Origin: Clostridiales bacterium
GTDB lineage: Bacteria; Bacillota; Clostridia; Lachnospirales; Lachnospiraceae
DNA: 64,000 nt
Direction of reading: 5' to 3'
NCBI GenBank assembly: GCA_012839295.1
Contig: DUNO01000050.1
Coordinates: forward strand, 91,202 to 155,201
The translations under genes were made by a program, and so were the position numbers. Within the stretch, counting starts at the first letter, position 1; every line of letters begins with the position of its first letter. Under the pieces are notes generated by a model. It was given only the letters and a program-made list of their open reading frames with translations. It searched no databases and was not told the DNA's origin. Below are positions 43,194 to 51,323 of this stretch, piece after piece.

Positions 43194-44081
43194 TTAGTAC
43201 AATCTTTTTTTCTTTCTATATTCACTGGGTGTACAGCCTGCTAGAAGTTTAAAAAGCCTTGAAAAGTAGTTTAAATCATTAATTCCGACTGCCTCGGCTA
43301 TCTGAGAAATCGTCAGTTCTTCTTTTTCAAGCAACCTGCACGCTTTTGAGATACGTATTTTATTAATATATTCTATGGGTGTAAGCCCCAATGTTTTTTT
43401 AAATAGGATACAGAAGTAGCTAGGACTTAGATAAGCTTTTAAAGCCAGGTCTTCGATTTTTAGACTGCTATCAAGGTTGTTTTCGATATATTGCAGTGCT
43501 TCAGCCAATAAAGTACGTTTCCCCTTATACAGGGCTGCACTTCCCGACATTTGCTTTACCCATATTCTTCCAAGGAGGCACAATAAAATAGAAAGATTGC
43601 ACTTATGAATAATCTCAAAACCAAGTTTTTGTTCTTCCTGTTCTTCCAGCATTTTTTTAAATAAATCTTCTATATAGGTGGCGTCAGCGGGTTCCAGATG
43701 AAGAATCTCCTGTTGTTTTGTTTCCAACCTGTAGAAGGGCTCCACAATGAGCAAATCATGAATTCCCCTCATATCTTTTAATTTGTTCCAGTCTTCTCCA
43801 AGGGCATGGGGATAAAAAAGGCAGTTATATATTATGGTCTTTGCCTCAATTTTATAGGAGTGTTCTTCGTGAGGGGTAATAATAAAAACATCTCCCGGGA
43901 TGAGTTTGACGTCAGAAGCAAGGTAATTATGCGTACAAGATCCATGAGCAATAAAAGCAATTTCTATGAATTTATGCTTATGTGTTTGAACAGGCTGATC
44001 TCCAGACCAGCACATCACCTTAATTAAATCACCGGGCTCAGCAGGCCACTCTATGTAGCTGTTTTGTTCTATTTCACTCAT
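43194..44081 (-). CDS. AraC-family regulator with N-terminal cupin
   Basis: 295 residues. Residues ~15-100 form a cupin sugar-binding domain (HKHKFIEIAFIAHGSC, LIPGDVFIITPHEEHSY); residues ~195-293 the AraC double HTH (LALKAYLSPSYFCILFKKTL, ISQIAEAVGINDLNYFSRLF). This RhaS/RhaR-like layout fits a rhamnose- or oligosaccharide-responsive activator of the GH78 gene that follows on the same strand. Confidence 0.9.
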   Translation of the reverse strand: MSEIEQNSYIEWPAEPGDLIKVMCWSGDQPVQTHKHKFIEIAFIAHGSCTHNYLASDVKLIPGDVFIITPHEEHSYKIEAKTIIYNCLFYPHALGEDWNKLKDMRGIHDLLIVEPFYRLETKQQEILHLEPADATYIEDLFKKMLEEQEEQKLGFEIIHKCNLSILLCLLGRIWVKQMSGSAALYKGKRTLLAEALQYIENNLDSSLKIEDLALKAYLSPSYFCILFKKTLGLTPIEYINKIRISKACRLLEKEELTISQIAEAVGINDLNYFSRLFKLLAGCTPSEYRKKKRLY

Positions 44082-44579
44082 AAGAACCTCCAGTACAGCA
44101 TTCTTTTTTTATATTTTATGCTGAAGCTGATACGAAATCAAGGATTATTATATGGTTTTCATTAACATAAACCTGTATCCGTGAAACTCATTGTTCTTAA
44201 ATTGCCTGTAACCGTGACACCGGGGAGGATATTCCCTTTGAATGCGATATCAGGAGCTTTCTGTTGTAATATGAAGACCAAGTAATGTAATAAGAGAGAT
44301 AATTTCGTACTAAAATGCCTGTGTAGATTCTCTGATAGACAGCCGGTAAAAAACAGTAATGGTTTTTTTTATAAAAATAACGGAAATACTTCAACATAAT
44401 TCCTAAAATTCGGAGACAAAGAAAAAAAACCTCGATATTCCTTCCTGATTATGATATACTTAAAATATCTACCTGTATCTATTTATCATAGGTTGCTGGA
44501 ACAGTTCAACCGGGTAGAAGTGCGATTTCGCCTTTAAACGAACATGAGACAGCCTGTTGACAGGCATACGGAGGTTATT
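44082..44579. other. 498-bp divergent intergenic region
   Basis: Lies between the AraC gene (minus) and the cdaA operon (plus) and should carry both promoters. On the plus strand GATATACTT (~44453-44461) is a plausible -10, but no good -35 was found. A short GCCTG..CAGGC stem (44552-44565) sits just upstream of the first gene's GGAGG. No riboswitch class was recognised and no gene is supported. Confidence 0.5.
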
Positions 44580-44981
44580 ATGCTGAACAATAACAGAATC
44601 AGAATGATGACAAAGCTTGCCGTTTATGAAGAAAAAGAAGGCAAGGAAGACATCCGTCTGAGCAAATATTATAAGACAGATTATGTCAGGTATCAGACAA
44701 TTAAGTCCGTTATTTGTGCGACCCTTGGCTATGCCTTAATACTTACGCTTCTATTTATGTACCAGTCTGAATATATCATTAGGAATGCAGTGACACTTGA
44801 TTATAAGACAATCGGTATCTTTATTGCCGGTTTTTATATTATTACGATTACAATCTATGGTTTTGCCTCCATTGTGGGATATTCGCTGAAATATGACAGG
44901 TCAAGAAAAAAATTGGGCCGGTATTATAAGATGTTAAAGCGTCTGGAGAAAATATACAATGAAGAGACACCAGAGTCATAA
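44580..44981 (+). CDS. Small membrane protein of unknown function
   Basis: 133 residues, charged N-terminus (KLAVYEEKEGKEDIRLSKYY), two predicted transmembrane helices (~47-67 and ~82-105) and a basic C-terminus. No family recognised. ATG 44580 is supported by GGAGG (44570-44574); an earlier in-frame start at 44544 lacks a site. It opens the gene cluster leading to cdaA, with 18 bp to the next gene, so a link to c-di-AMP or envelope physiology is only inferred from position. Confidence 0.75.
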   Translation: MLNNNRIRMMTKLAVYEEKEGKEDIRLSKYYKTDYVRYQTIKSVICATLGYALILTLLFMYQSEYIIRNAVTLDYKTIGIFIAGFYIITITIYGFASIVGYSLKYDRSRKKLGRYYKMLKRLEKIYNEETPES

Positions 44982-44999
44982 GTTTGGGAGGAATATAGG

Positions 45000-46055
45000 A
45001 TGACGTCATTATTAGTATTTCGGGAGAGGGTTAAGGGTTTTTATCAAAAATATGATATCTATGTAACGGCCTTCGTTAAGTTTATTTTTGCACTTATTAC
45101 CTTCCTTGCGATAAATGCGCAGGTTGGTTATGATTCCAGGCTGGAGTCAGTGCCTGTGGTATTGGGTCTGTCCTTGCTCTGTGCATTTACACCATCAGCA
45201 GTAATGGTGCTTTTGGCGGCGCTTGTGACAACGCTGCACATCTATTCCGTGGCACCGATTATATCCATCATTATTGTAATTATAATAATGATTATTTATT
45301 TCCTGTTTGCCCGTTTTACACCAAGGCTTGGATATGTGCTTTTGGCAGTCCCGATTTTATTTTTCTTTAAGATACCTTATGTGATTCCGTTGCTGCTGGG
45401 CGTCATTGCCTCACCGGTTGCGATTATACCGACAGCCTGCGGCGTCGTCCTGTATTATTTACTACTGATCATTAAGACGGCAATAACGATGCAGACAAAC
45501 AATTCCATTGATGATATCCTGGGTATCTATACGTATATCATTGACAGTCTGGTTGGAAACAAATTGATGGTTATGACGATTGTCGTTTTTGCATTAAGCC
45601 TTATGGTTGTTTACTATGTGAGAAAGATGATGAAATTTGATTATGTGCAGGAATTCTCCATTGGTGCGGGCGCCCTGGCCAGCATTTTGGGCTTTCTGGT
45701 CGGCGATATTATCCTGGCCCAATCAGAACAGATTTTTATCATGATATTAGGGAATATAGCTTCTGCAGCCATCGTCACTGTGGTTAATTTCTTCAAGCTG
45801 ACGCTGGATTATACTGCGGTTGAAAATGTACAGTTCGAAGATGACGTATACTATTATTATGTTAAGGCCGTACCGAAGATGTCAGTCACAACTCCCCAGA
45901 TGAAGGTGAAGCATATTAATGTGAAGAATGTGGCTCATGGCATATCGAGGGCAAACCTCCACAAATATGATGATCCCGAGGAAGGAAATGATGAGGATGA
46001 TATGTATTTTGGCAGGGATGGCAAGGATGACGGCTGGAATGACAAAGACAAATAA
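45000..46055 (+). CDS. Polytopic membrane protein of unknown function
   Basis: 351 residues with about eight to nine predicted helices between ~20 and ~265, then an acidic, charged cytoplasmic tail (DDPEEGNDEDDMYFGRDGKD). Not assigned to a known transporter family from what can be seen. Ribosome binding site GGGAGG. It lies between the small membrane protein and cdaA, all on one strand with short gaps, so it is a candidate partner of the membrane-bound diadenylate cyclase. Confidence 0.78.
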   Translation: MTSLLVFRERVKGFYQKYDIYVTAFVKFIFALITFLAINAQVGYDSRLESVPVVLGLSLLCAFTPSAVMVLLAALVTTLHIYSVAPIISIIIVIIIMIIYFLFARFTPRLGYVLLAVPILFFFKIPYVIPLLLGVIASPVAIIPTACGVVLYYLLLIIKTAITMQTNNSIDDILGIYTYIIDSLVGNKLMVMTIVVFALSLMVVYYVRKMMKFDYVQEFSIGAGALASILGFLVGDIILAQSEQIFIMILGNIASAAIVTVVNFFKLTLDYTAVENVQFEDDVYYYYVKAVPKMSVTTPQMKVKHINVKNVAHGISRANLHKYDDPEEGNDEDDMYFGRDGKDDGWNDKDK

Positions 46056-46143
46056 TGGCTGGTGAAATGAAATTAATGAGCGAAGGAGGGACCGGATCCA
46101 TGCCAGCACTTTCATAATGATTTGTGCGGTAGAGGGCATGGGC

Positions 46144-47028
46144 ATGAGCATGGAGATTATCAGGGATTATATCACAAAATATTTAATCTGGTTGTCGCTT
46201 CCCAAGATAAATATTACCGATGTTATAGAAATCTGTATCCTGGCATTTTTAATATACCATCTCGTGAAATGGATTAAGACGACGAGAGCCTGGACCCTTG
46301 TAAAAGGGCTGGTAGTGATTATGGTTTTCTGGTTAGTTGCCATAATCTTTGACTTGAATGTGCTTACCTGGATTATCCGCAACACAATTAATGTCGGTAT
46401 CATTGCAATTGTAATTATTTTCCAGCCTGAGCTCAGGAAGGCGCTGGAGCAGCTGGGGCAGAAGAATATTATGAAGTCGATCATAACCTTTGATGACTCG
46501 AAGGACCGTATGGAGAAATTTTCAGACCATACCTTAAATGAGATCGTCCGAGCTACCTTTGAGCTGGCAAGAACGAAGACCGGGGCACTTATTGTGCTGG
46601 AAGAGGATATACCGTTAAATGATTTCGAGAGCACGGGTATCTTTATTGATAGCTTGGTCAGCAGTGAATTATTAATTAATATATTTGAGCATAACACGCC
46701 GCTCCATGACGGGGCGGTTATCCTCCGGGGAAACCGGATTGCAGCTGCCACCTGCTACCTTCCGCTGTCGGATAATATGCAGCTGAGTAAGGAGCTGGGC
46801 ACGAGACACAGAGCCGGAATCGGCATCAGTGAGGTTTCAGACAGCCTGACCATCATTGTGTCTGAGGAGACCGGAAAGGTATCCATTGCCAAGGGAGGCA
46901 AGCTGATCCGCAATGTGGATGGTGATTACTTAAGGACAAAGCTTGCAGATGCACAGAGGAAGACGAATGAGGTTAAGAAATTAAAACTTTGGAAGGGAAG
47001 AATAAGGAATGAAAGAGAAGTTGACTAG
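46144..47028 (+). CDS. cdaA: Diadenylate cyclase CdaA
   Basis: Membrane enzyme making cyclic di-AMP from two ATP. Three N-terminal helices (~20-90), then the DAC domain (~100-265) with the signature LHDGAVILRGN (DGA) and GTRHRAGIGIS (RHR). 294 residues. Several in-frame ATGs exist (46117, 46138, 46144, 46150); 46144 is chosen because AGAGGG lies 7 bases upstream. Its stop overlaps the cdaR start by 20 bp, the usual cdaA-cdaR coupling. Confidence 0.95.
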   Translation: MSMEIIRDYITKYLIWLSLPKINITDVIEICILAFLIYHLVKWIKTTRAWTLVKGLVVIMVFWLVAIIFDLNVLTWIIRNTINVGIIAIVIIFQPELRKALEQLGQKNIMKSIITFDDSKDRMEKFSDHTLNEIVRATFELARTKTGALIVLEEDIPLNDFESTGIFIDSLVSSELLINIFEHNTPLHDGAVILRGNRIAAATCYLPLSDNMQLSKELGTRHRAGIGISEVSDSLTIIVSEETGKVSIAKGGKLIRNVDGDYLRTKLADAQRKTNEVKKLKLWKGRIRNEREVD

Positions 47029-48220
47029 GAATATCAGCTTGAAAATTCTGTCCATTGTTCTTGCTGCAATATTGTGGCTGGTAATTACCAATGTCGATGA
47101 TCCTGTCAAGACGAAGAACTTTTATAATGTTCCGGTGGAAATATTGAATGAAGATGCGATTGCTTCCCTGAATCAGGTTTATGATATTAAGGAAGGGGAG
47201 ACAATTGATTTTACGGTTGCTGCACGAAGGTCGATTATAGAAAACCTGTCAGTTTCTGATTTTAACGTTACTGCTGATTTTTCAAAATTATCCGATGTTA
47301 ACGCAGTTACTATCAATATCTCCTGTCCGAGATACGGTGATAAGGTAACAATTTCTGACGGTCTGTACCAGGTGATGAAGGTAAGCCTCGAGGAGCAGGC
47401 GGAAAAGCATTTCCGGGTAGATGTCCTGCAGAAGGGTGAGCCTGCGAAGGGCAATTATGTGGCAGAGAAGACGGCGAGTACGATTGTACAGGTCTCCGGG
47501 CCAAAATCCAAGATAGAGAGTATTGCCAAGATTGTTGTGGAGGTTGACGTTACGGATGTTGTCGGCTCCTTCCGTACGACATTACAGCCCGTAGCCCTGG
47601 ACGCGGATGGAAAGGAGATTGATTCCTCCAACCTTAACTTTAGCGATAAAAACATACCGGTGAATATTCTGATGTATAAAACAAAGATCATTGACCTGCT
47701 TGTTACCACGTCGGGAAAGCCAAAGGAGGGCTATGTACTGACGGCAGTGGATTACGAGCCGAAAACTATTGAAGTTGCCGGAGAGAATGCTGCCTTAAAT
47801 GACATCCAAAGATTAGAGGTAACCGAGGATATTGAGGGTATCTCTAAGAATGTGGAAAAGGAAATCAACCTTCAGGAAGCGCTGGGCAAGGATTTAATCC
47901 TGGTAGCAGATACTCCGACGGCAGTCGTTAACATGAAGGTAGAAAGGGCTAAGACAAAGGATATCGTTGTCCAGCCAAGGGATATTGACGTAAGGAATAT
48001 ACCCAAGGGTTTAGAAGCAAATATTTTAAATACTACTCCTATTTTAATCAGGATCATGGGGGCTGAAAAGGATATTAGTGATTTAACGGCTAATAACCTG
48101 AAGCCTTTTATTGACCTGGAGGATTATGGGAGTGGTACATATGATGTTGGGGTACAGGTTGGCACATCACTATATACAGATTTATTGAATAATCCCACGG
48201 TGCATGTTCAACTGCAATAG
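47009..48220 (+). CDS. cdaR: CdaA regulatory protein CdaR (YbbR domains)
   Basis: 403 residues: one N-terminal membrane anchor (~8-27, LKILSIVLAAILWLVI) and an extracytoplasmic part built from four YbbR-like beta repeats (~45-400). Family members bind CdaA and tune c-di-AMP synthesis. The start lies inside the cdaA 3' end. In many Firmicutes glmM comes next; here the next gene encodes HPr instead. Confidence 0.93.
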   Translation: MKEKLTRNISLKILSIVLAAILWLVITNVDDPVKTKNFYNVPVEILNEDAIASLNQVYDIKEGETIDFTVAARRSIIENLSVSDFNVTADFSKLSDVNAVTINISCPRYGDKVTISDGLYQVMKVSLEEQAEKHFRVDVLQKGEPAKGNYVAEKTASTIVQVSGPKSKIESIAKIVVEVDVTDVVGSFRTTLQPVALDADGKEIDSSNLNFSDKNIPVNILMYKTKIIDLLVTTSGKPKEGYVLTAVDYEPKTIEVAGENAALNDIQRLEVTEDIEGISKNVEKEINLQEALGKDLILVADTPTAVVNMKVERAKTKDIVVQPRDIDVRNIPKGLEANILNTTPILIRIMGAEKDISDLTANNLKPFIDLEDYGSGTYDVGVQVGTSLYTDLLNNPTVHVQLQ

Positions 48221-48247
48221 TACTTGTCCGAAGAAGGAGGATGCCGA

Positions 48248-48526
48248 ATGGTTAACAGAAAAATAGTAATTGACATCCCTGCCGGATTACATTTAAGACC
48301 TGTAAGTATCTTATGTAACCGCTCTATTGATTATAATTCATCTATTACAATCAAGAACAAGGAGAAATCCGTCAATGCGAAAAGCGTACTGGGAATATTG
48401 TCAGCCGGTGTAAAATATGGGGATGAGATTGAACTGGTATGTGATGGGCCGGATGAGGAAGAGGCTCTTGAGACCTTATCCAGGATGATTATGGAAGGGC
48501 TGGGAGATAAGATAATAAAAAAATAG
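48248..48526 (+). CDS. HPr-family phosphocarrier protein
   Basis: 92 residues of the PTS HPr fold. The active-site His15 is in AGLHLRPVS and the regulatory Ser46 in NAKSVLGILS, so both the PEP/EI and HPr-kinase sites are kept. The motif is LRPVS rather than the classical ARPA. ATG 48248 follows GGAGG by 7 bases. It lies 27 bp after cdaR and is probably co-transcribed with cdaA. It could be the general HPr or a Crh-like paralogue with His15. Confidence 0.9.
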   Translation: MVNRKIVIDIPAGLHLRPVSILCNRSIDYNSSITIKNKEKSVNAKSVLGILSAGVKYGDEIELVCDGPDEEEALETLSRMIMEGLGDKIIKK

Positions 48527-48617
48527 TTGCGAAAGAAAAACCATAGTGTTATAATGAGGATCACTATTAGTGAATGGTGCATAATTATACCATGTCCTAA
48601 TAGTGGTCTTTTAATTT
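48527..48617 (+). terminator. Promoter abutting an intrinsic terminator after the HPr gene
   Basis: GATCACTATTAG (48559-48570) pairs with CTAATAGTGGTC (48597-48608) with one G-T pair, an inner ATGGT..ACCAT stem, and a TTTTAATTTT tail: a clear terminator for the cda operon. Directly upstream is a near-consensus promoter TTGCGA (48527-48532), 17-bp spacer, TATAAT (48550-48555), whose transcript would start at the hairpin and end after ~55 nt. The following 48618-48773 leader of leuA shows no known riboswitch. Confidence 0.75.
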
Positions 48618-48773
48618 TAGATAATAAGAAAGGATATGATGCTGTTGGGACTCGAGTAGACAATACCAAGTTATTCATCGTTAAAATTTACAGCGTAATT
48701 TACCGACTCCATAGTAAGTATGATATTTAAACCCAGAGAAACATAAAATCATATTTATTAGGAGGAATGATGT

Positions 48774-50438
48774 ATGTTAAATTTTAAAAGATATCAAAGA
48801 AATCCAGTCGTTGAAATGCCAGACAGACAGTGGCCGAACAAACAGATTGAAAAAGCGCCCATATGGTGCAGTGTTGATTTAAGGGACGGCAACCAAGCCC
48901 TGATTGACCCAATGGTAGTAGAGGAGAAGATCGAATTCTTCCAATTGCTTGTAAAGCTTGGCTTTAAAGAAATTGAGGTCGGTTTTCCTTCCGCTTCACA
49001 GATTGAGTTTGATTTCTTAAGACAATTAGTAGACCGCAAGCTGATTCCTGAGGATGTAACGATCCAGGTATTGGTCCAATGCAGGGAGCATCTGCTGAAA
49101 AGAACCTTTGAGGCATTGGAGGGTATTAGTAAGGCAATTGTACATATCTACAATTCAACCTCTACCCTGCAAAGAGATGTCGTATTTAATATGTCCAGAG
49201 GGGAAATCAAGCAAATTGCCGTAGAGGCTACCAAGATGGTGAAGGAATATGCAAAAGCATTTCCGGGTAAGATTATCCTGGAATATTCACCGGAGAGCTT
49301 CACGGGGACTGAGGTGGATTTTGCACTGGAGGTTTGCACGGCAGTCCAGGATATCTGGAAACCAACGAAGGAGGATAAGATTATCTTTAATCTTCCGGCC
49401 ACGGTGGAGATGAACACCCCTAATGTGTATGCGGACCAGATCGAATGGATGAACCGCAATTTCAAGGACAGGGAGAGTATCACCTTAAGCATCCATCCGC
49501 ATAATGACAGAGGAACAGGCGTAGCAATTGCTGAGCTTGCACTTTTGGCAGGGGCGGACAGAGTGGAAGGTACGTTGTTTGGAAATGGTGAAAGAACAGG
49601 TAATGTTGATATTTTAACGATAGCCTACAATATGTTTTCCCAGGGTATTAATCCGGAATTAGATATAGATAATGTGAATGAAATAATTGAAGCCTATGAG
49701 CGCCTGTGTAAGATGAAGGTGCATGAGCGCCATCCTTATGCAGGAAAACTGGTATTTACAGCCTTCTCCGGCTCCCATCAGGATGCCATCAATAAGGGTG
49801 TCAAGGCGATGAAGGACCGCAACAGCGAGCATTGGGCTGTTCCGTACCTGCCCATTGACCCGGCAGATATCGGCAGGCAGTACGAACCGATTGTCCGCAT
49901 CAATAGCCAGTCCGGTAAGGGCGGTGTTGCCTTTATTATGGAGACTTACTTTGGCTTCAAGCTTCCTAAGGGAATGCATAAAGAATTTGCCGATGTAATC
50001 CAGGCCTTATCAGAAAAGAAGGGCGAGGTTTCACCGGAGCAGATTATGGAAGAGTTTAAGGTTAATTATCTGGATAAGAAGGAACCTTTGCATTTCAAGA
50101 AGTGTAGGATAGAGGAATTAACGGACCGTGAGGACACATCAACCACCGCTACGGTGGAATACACGGATCATGGTGAGGTGAAGACCTTTGAAGCCTCCGG
50201 TAATGGTCCTATTGATGCAGTACAGCAGGGTCTGCAAAAAGAATTGGGAATCCAGTTTAAGATCCTTGACTATACGGAGCATGCACTGGCCGGCGGAGCA
50301 AATGCCCAGGCAGCAGCCTATATCCAGATGGTGGATGTGGCAACGGGCAAAGCTACCTTTGGTGTAGGCGTCAGCTCCAACATTACAAGGGCATCCATCA
50401 GGGCAATCTTTAGCGCACTGAACCGTTTGCACCCGTAA
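48774..50438 (+). CDS. leuA: 2-isopropylmalate synthase (LeuA type 2)
   Basis: Condenses acetyl-CoA and 2-ketoisovalerate, the first leucine-specific step. The N-terminal HMGL-like barrel has WCSVDLRDGNQALIDPM and the metal ligands in LSIHPHNDRGTG; GERTGNVD is also visible. The C-terminal LeuA allosteric domain (~430-554) includes the ANAQAAAYIQM segment for leucine feedback. 554 residues, the longer actinobacterial/clostridial form. Ribosome binding site TTAGGAGGAATG. Monocistronic here; leuBCD are not in the window. A terminator follows at 50488-50528. Confidence 0.95.
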   Translation: MLNFKRYQRNPVVEMPDRQWPNKQIEKAPIWCSVDLRDGNQALIDPMVVEEKIEFFQLLVKLGFKEIEVGFPSASQIEFDFLRQLVDRKLIPEDVTIQVLVQCREHLLKRTFEALEGISKAIVHIYNSTSTLQRDVVFNMSRGEIKQIAVEATKMVKEYAKAFPGKIILEYSPESFTGTEVDFALEVCTAVQDIWKPTKEDKIIFNLPATVEMNTPNVYADQIEWMNRNFKDRESITLSIHPHNDRGTGVAIAELALLAGADRVEGTLFGNGERTGNVDILTIAYNMFSQGINPELDIDNVNEIIEAYERLCKMKVHERHPYAGKLVFTAFSGSHQDAINKGVKAMKDRNSEHWAVPYLPIDPADIGRQYEPIVRINSQSGKGGVAFIMETYFGFKLPKGMHKEFADVIQALSEKKGEVSPEQIMEEFKVNYLDKKEPLHFKKCRIEELTDREDTSTTATVEYTDHGEVKTFEASGNGPIDAVQQGLQKELGIQFKILDYTEHALAGGANAQAAAYIQMVDVATGKATFGVGVSSNITRASIRAIFSALNRLHP

Positions 50439-50487
50439 TTAAGAATAAAAGGCAGAGAACCAGTGGTTTTTAAATAATAGGTATTTG

Positions 50488-50528
50488 GCTCTGGGATCCT
50501 TATATTAAAAGGATTTCAGAGCTTTTTT
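50488..50528 (+). terminator. leuA terminator
   Basis: GCTCTGGGATCCT (50488-50500) pairs with AGGATTTCAGAGC (50510-50522) with two G-T pairs, followed by TTTTTT. The broken toxin copy begins right at its T run. Confidence 0.88.
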
Positions 50529-50534
50529 CTTGGG

Positions 50535-50634
50535 ATGTTGGCTTTGATGATATCCTTTGGCGGTCTGATGATTGCGCTGCAGAAGCCAACTTGTCGGCTT
50601 TCCTTTCATCGATAAGAGAGATAAGCGTAAATAA
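50535..50634 (+). pseudogene. Degenerate copy of the holin-like toxin gene
   Basis: Nearly the same DNA as the 3' two thirds of the toxin gene at 50805-50930 (shared TGATATCCTTTGGCGGT, TGATTGCG, GATAAGAG, AAGCGTAAATAA). The 5' part is missing, replaced by the leuA terminator tail. An extra ~20-bp segment, itself a small AAGCC..GGCTT hairpin (50582-50600), shifts the frame so the reading frame from ATG 50535 stops after 26 codons. Its own downstream terminator (50643-50675) is kept. A dead duplicate of the type I toxin. Confidence 0.82.
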
Positions 50635-50642
50635 AAATACCG

Positions 50643-50675
50643 ATCCTGTCAGCCCACAGGATAGGCATTTTTTTC
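50643..50675 (+). terminator. Terminator of the degenerate toxin copy
   Basis: ATCCTGT (50643-50649) pairs with ACAGGAT (50656-50662), followed by AGGCATTTTTTTCC. Same hairpin family as the one after the intact toxin. Confidence 0.75.
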
Positions 50676-50694
50676 CTGTACAAAGCAAATTCTG

Positions 50695-50723
50695 TTGAAA
50701 CAGGCTAGAATGTGTGATAAAAT
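50695..50723 (+). promoter_or_regulatory. Toxin promoter
   Basis: TTGAAA (50695-50700), 17-bp spacer, TAAAAT (50718-50723). In the leader, TTCCTATG (50724-50731) can pair with CATAGGAA (50792-50799) just before GGGAGG, which would hide the ribosome binding site, and TACCC..GGGTA (~50736-50751) forms an inner stem. Confidence 0.72.
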
Positions 50724-50804
50724 TTCCTATGAAGGTACCCATGACAGGGTAGTAACCTCCCGGGCCAATGAATGACCGGTTCTCCGGAATACATAGGAAG
50801 GGAG

Positions 50805-50930
50805 GTGGCGCATATAACAGCTTATGAGATCATAAATATCTTTTTAGGAATATTGGCTCTGCTGATATCCTTTGGCGGTTTGATGATTGCGTTGCTTGCC
50901 TTTCTCGATAAGAGAAACAAGCGTAAATAA
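50805..50930 (+). CDS. Putative holin-like toxin of a type I toxin-antitoxin system
   Basis: 41-residue peptide with the family core ITAYEIINIFLGILALLISF followed by GGLMIAL and a charged end (DKRNKRK): one transmembrane helix and a basic tail, as in the TxpA/holin-like toxin family of Firmicutes (membrane-damaging when free). The GTG at 50805 is the most upstream plausible start; GGAAGGGAGG overlaps it, and the best-spaced codon after GGGAGGTG would be three codons later, so the exact start is uncertain. Flanked by its own promoter and a convergent antisense promoter. Too short for usual gene callers. Confidence 0.8.
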   Translation: MAHITAYEIINIFLGILALLISFGGLMIALLAFLDKRNKRK

Positions 50931-51026
50931 AAATGCCTATCCTGTCTGACCCACAGGATAGGCGGTGTCCGTAAAGGCACATGATCTTTTTCGGGGGCAT
51001 CCACCTTTGGAGTGGGTGCCTTCTTT
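50925..51026 (-). ncRNA. Candidate antisense RNA antitoxin (RatA-like arrangement)
   Basis: From the minus-strand promoter at 51033-51061, transcription would begin near 51026 and end after the hairpin at 50935-50963: an RNA of about 100 nt with two stem-loops. The toxin mRNA is expected to end at 50996-51032, so the two RNAs overlap tail to tail by most of the antisense length, as in txpA/RatA. Existence is inferred from promoter and terminator positions only. Confidence 0.65.
50935..50963. terminator. Hairpin at the toxin 3' end, terminator for the antisense RNA
   Basis: GCCTATCCTGT (50935-50945) pairs perfectly with ACAGGATAGGC (50953-50963). On the minus strand it is followed by ATTTTTATTT, a strong intrinsic terminator for RNA coming from the right; on the plus strand there is no T run, so the toxin mRNA should pass through it. 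Confidence 0.78.
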
Positions 51027-51032
51027 ATATTT
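50996..51032 (+). terminator. Toxin mRNA terminator
   Basis: GGCATCCAC (50996-51004) pairs with GTGGGTGCC (51012-51020) with one G-T pair, followed by TTCTTTATATTT. Confidence 0.7.
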
Positions 51033-51061
51033 AATATAACATAATCCCCTTATAATTTCAA
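51033..51061 (-). promoter_or_regulatory. Antisense (antitoxin) promoter
   Basis: On the minus strand: -35 TTGAAA (51061-51056), exactly 17-bp spacer, -10 TATATT (51038-51033). It faces the toxin gene. Confidence 0.72.
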
Positions 51062-51091
51062 GCATCTTTTGGATGCAGGATTTCGTGCAGG

Positions 51092-51120
51092 TTGACTTGC
51101 AGGACGTGGGATGCTATAAT
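51092..51120 (+). promoter_or_regulatory. Promoter of the wall-polymer locus
   Basis: TTGACT (51092-51097), 17-bp spacer, TATAAT (51115-51120). Transcription would start near 51127, at the first base pairs of the tandem repeat, giving a ~230-nt structured leader before the gene at 51356. Confidence 0.8.
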
Positions 51121-51124
51121 CCCT

Positions 51125-51323
51125 ATGATATAATATCGCCAGATATTATATCATAGCGCCGGAGCGGAGCGTAGTGCGCATCCCTGGCACGAAGTGCCAT
51201 ATCATGTGTTTTTTACATGATATAATATCGCCAGATATTATATCATAGCGCCGGAGCGGAGCGTAGTGCGCATCCCTGGCACGAAGTGCCATATCATGTG
51301 TTTTTTACATGATATAATATCGC
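51125..51323 (+). repeat. 92-bp tandem repeat array in a 5' leader
   Basis: Two apparently identical 92-bp units (51125-51216, 51217-51308) and a 15-bp start of a third (51309-51323). Each unit encodes three stems: TATGATATAATATC / GATATTATATCATA (14 bp, loop GCCA; 51124-51155 in unit 1), TGGCAC / GTGCCA (51185-51199) and ATATCATGT / ACATGATAT (51199-51223). The last stem uses bases of the next unit's first stem, so the two are mutually exclusive. The GC-rich middle (GGAGCGGAGCGTAGTGCGC) is also palindrome-like. Confidence 0.92.

Noticed and set aside
48527..48730. 67-codon frame between the HPr gene and leuA
   Set aside because: Runs through an intrinsic terminator and a promoter; begins at the HPr stop without a ribosome binding site.
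50821..51004. 60-codon minus-strand frame over the toxin gene
   Set aside because: Antisense shadow of the holin-like toxin; the minus-strand transcript here is better explained as an untranslated antitoxin RNA that ends near 50930.
51125..51323. CRISPR array
   Set aside because: The repeats are directly adjacent 92-bp copies without unique spacers, and no cas genes are present.
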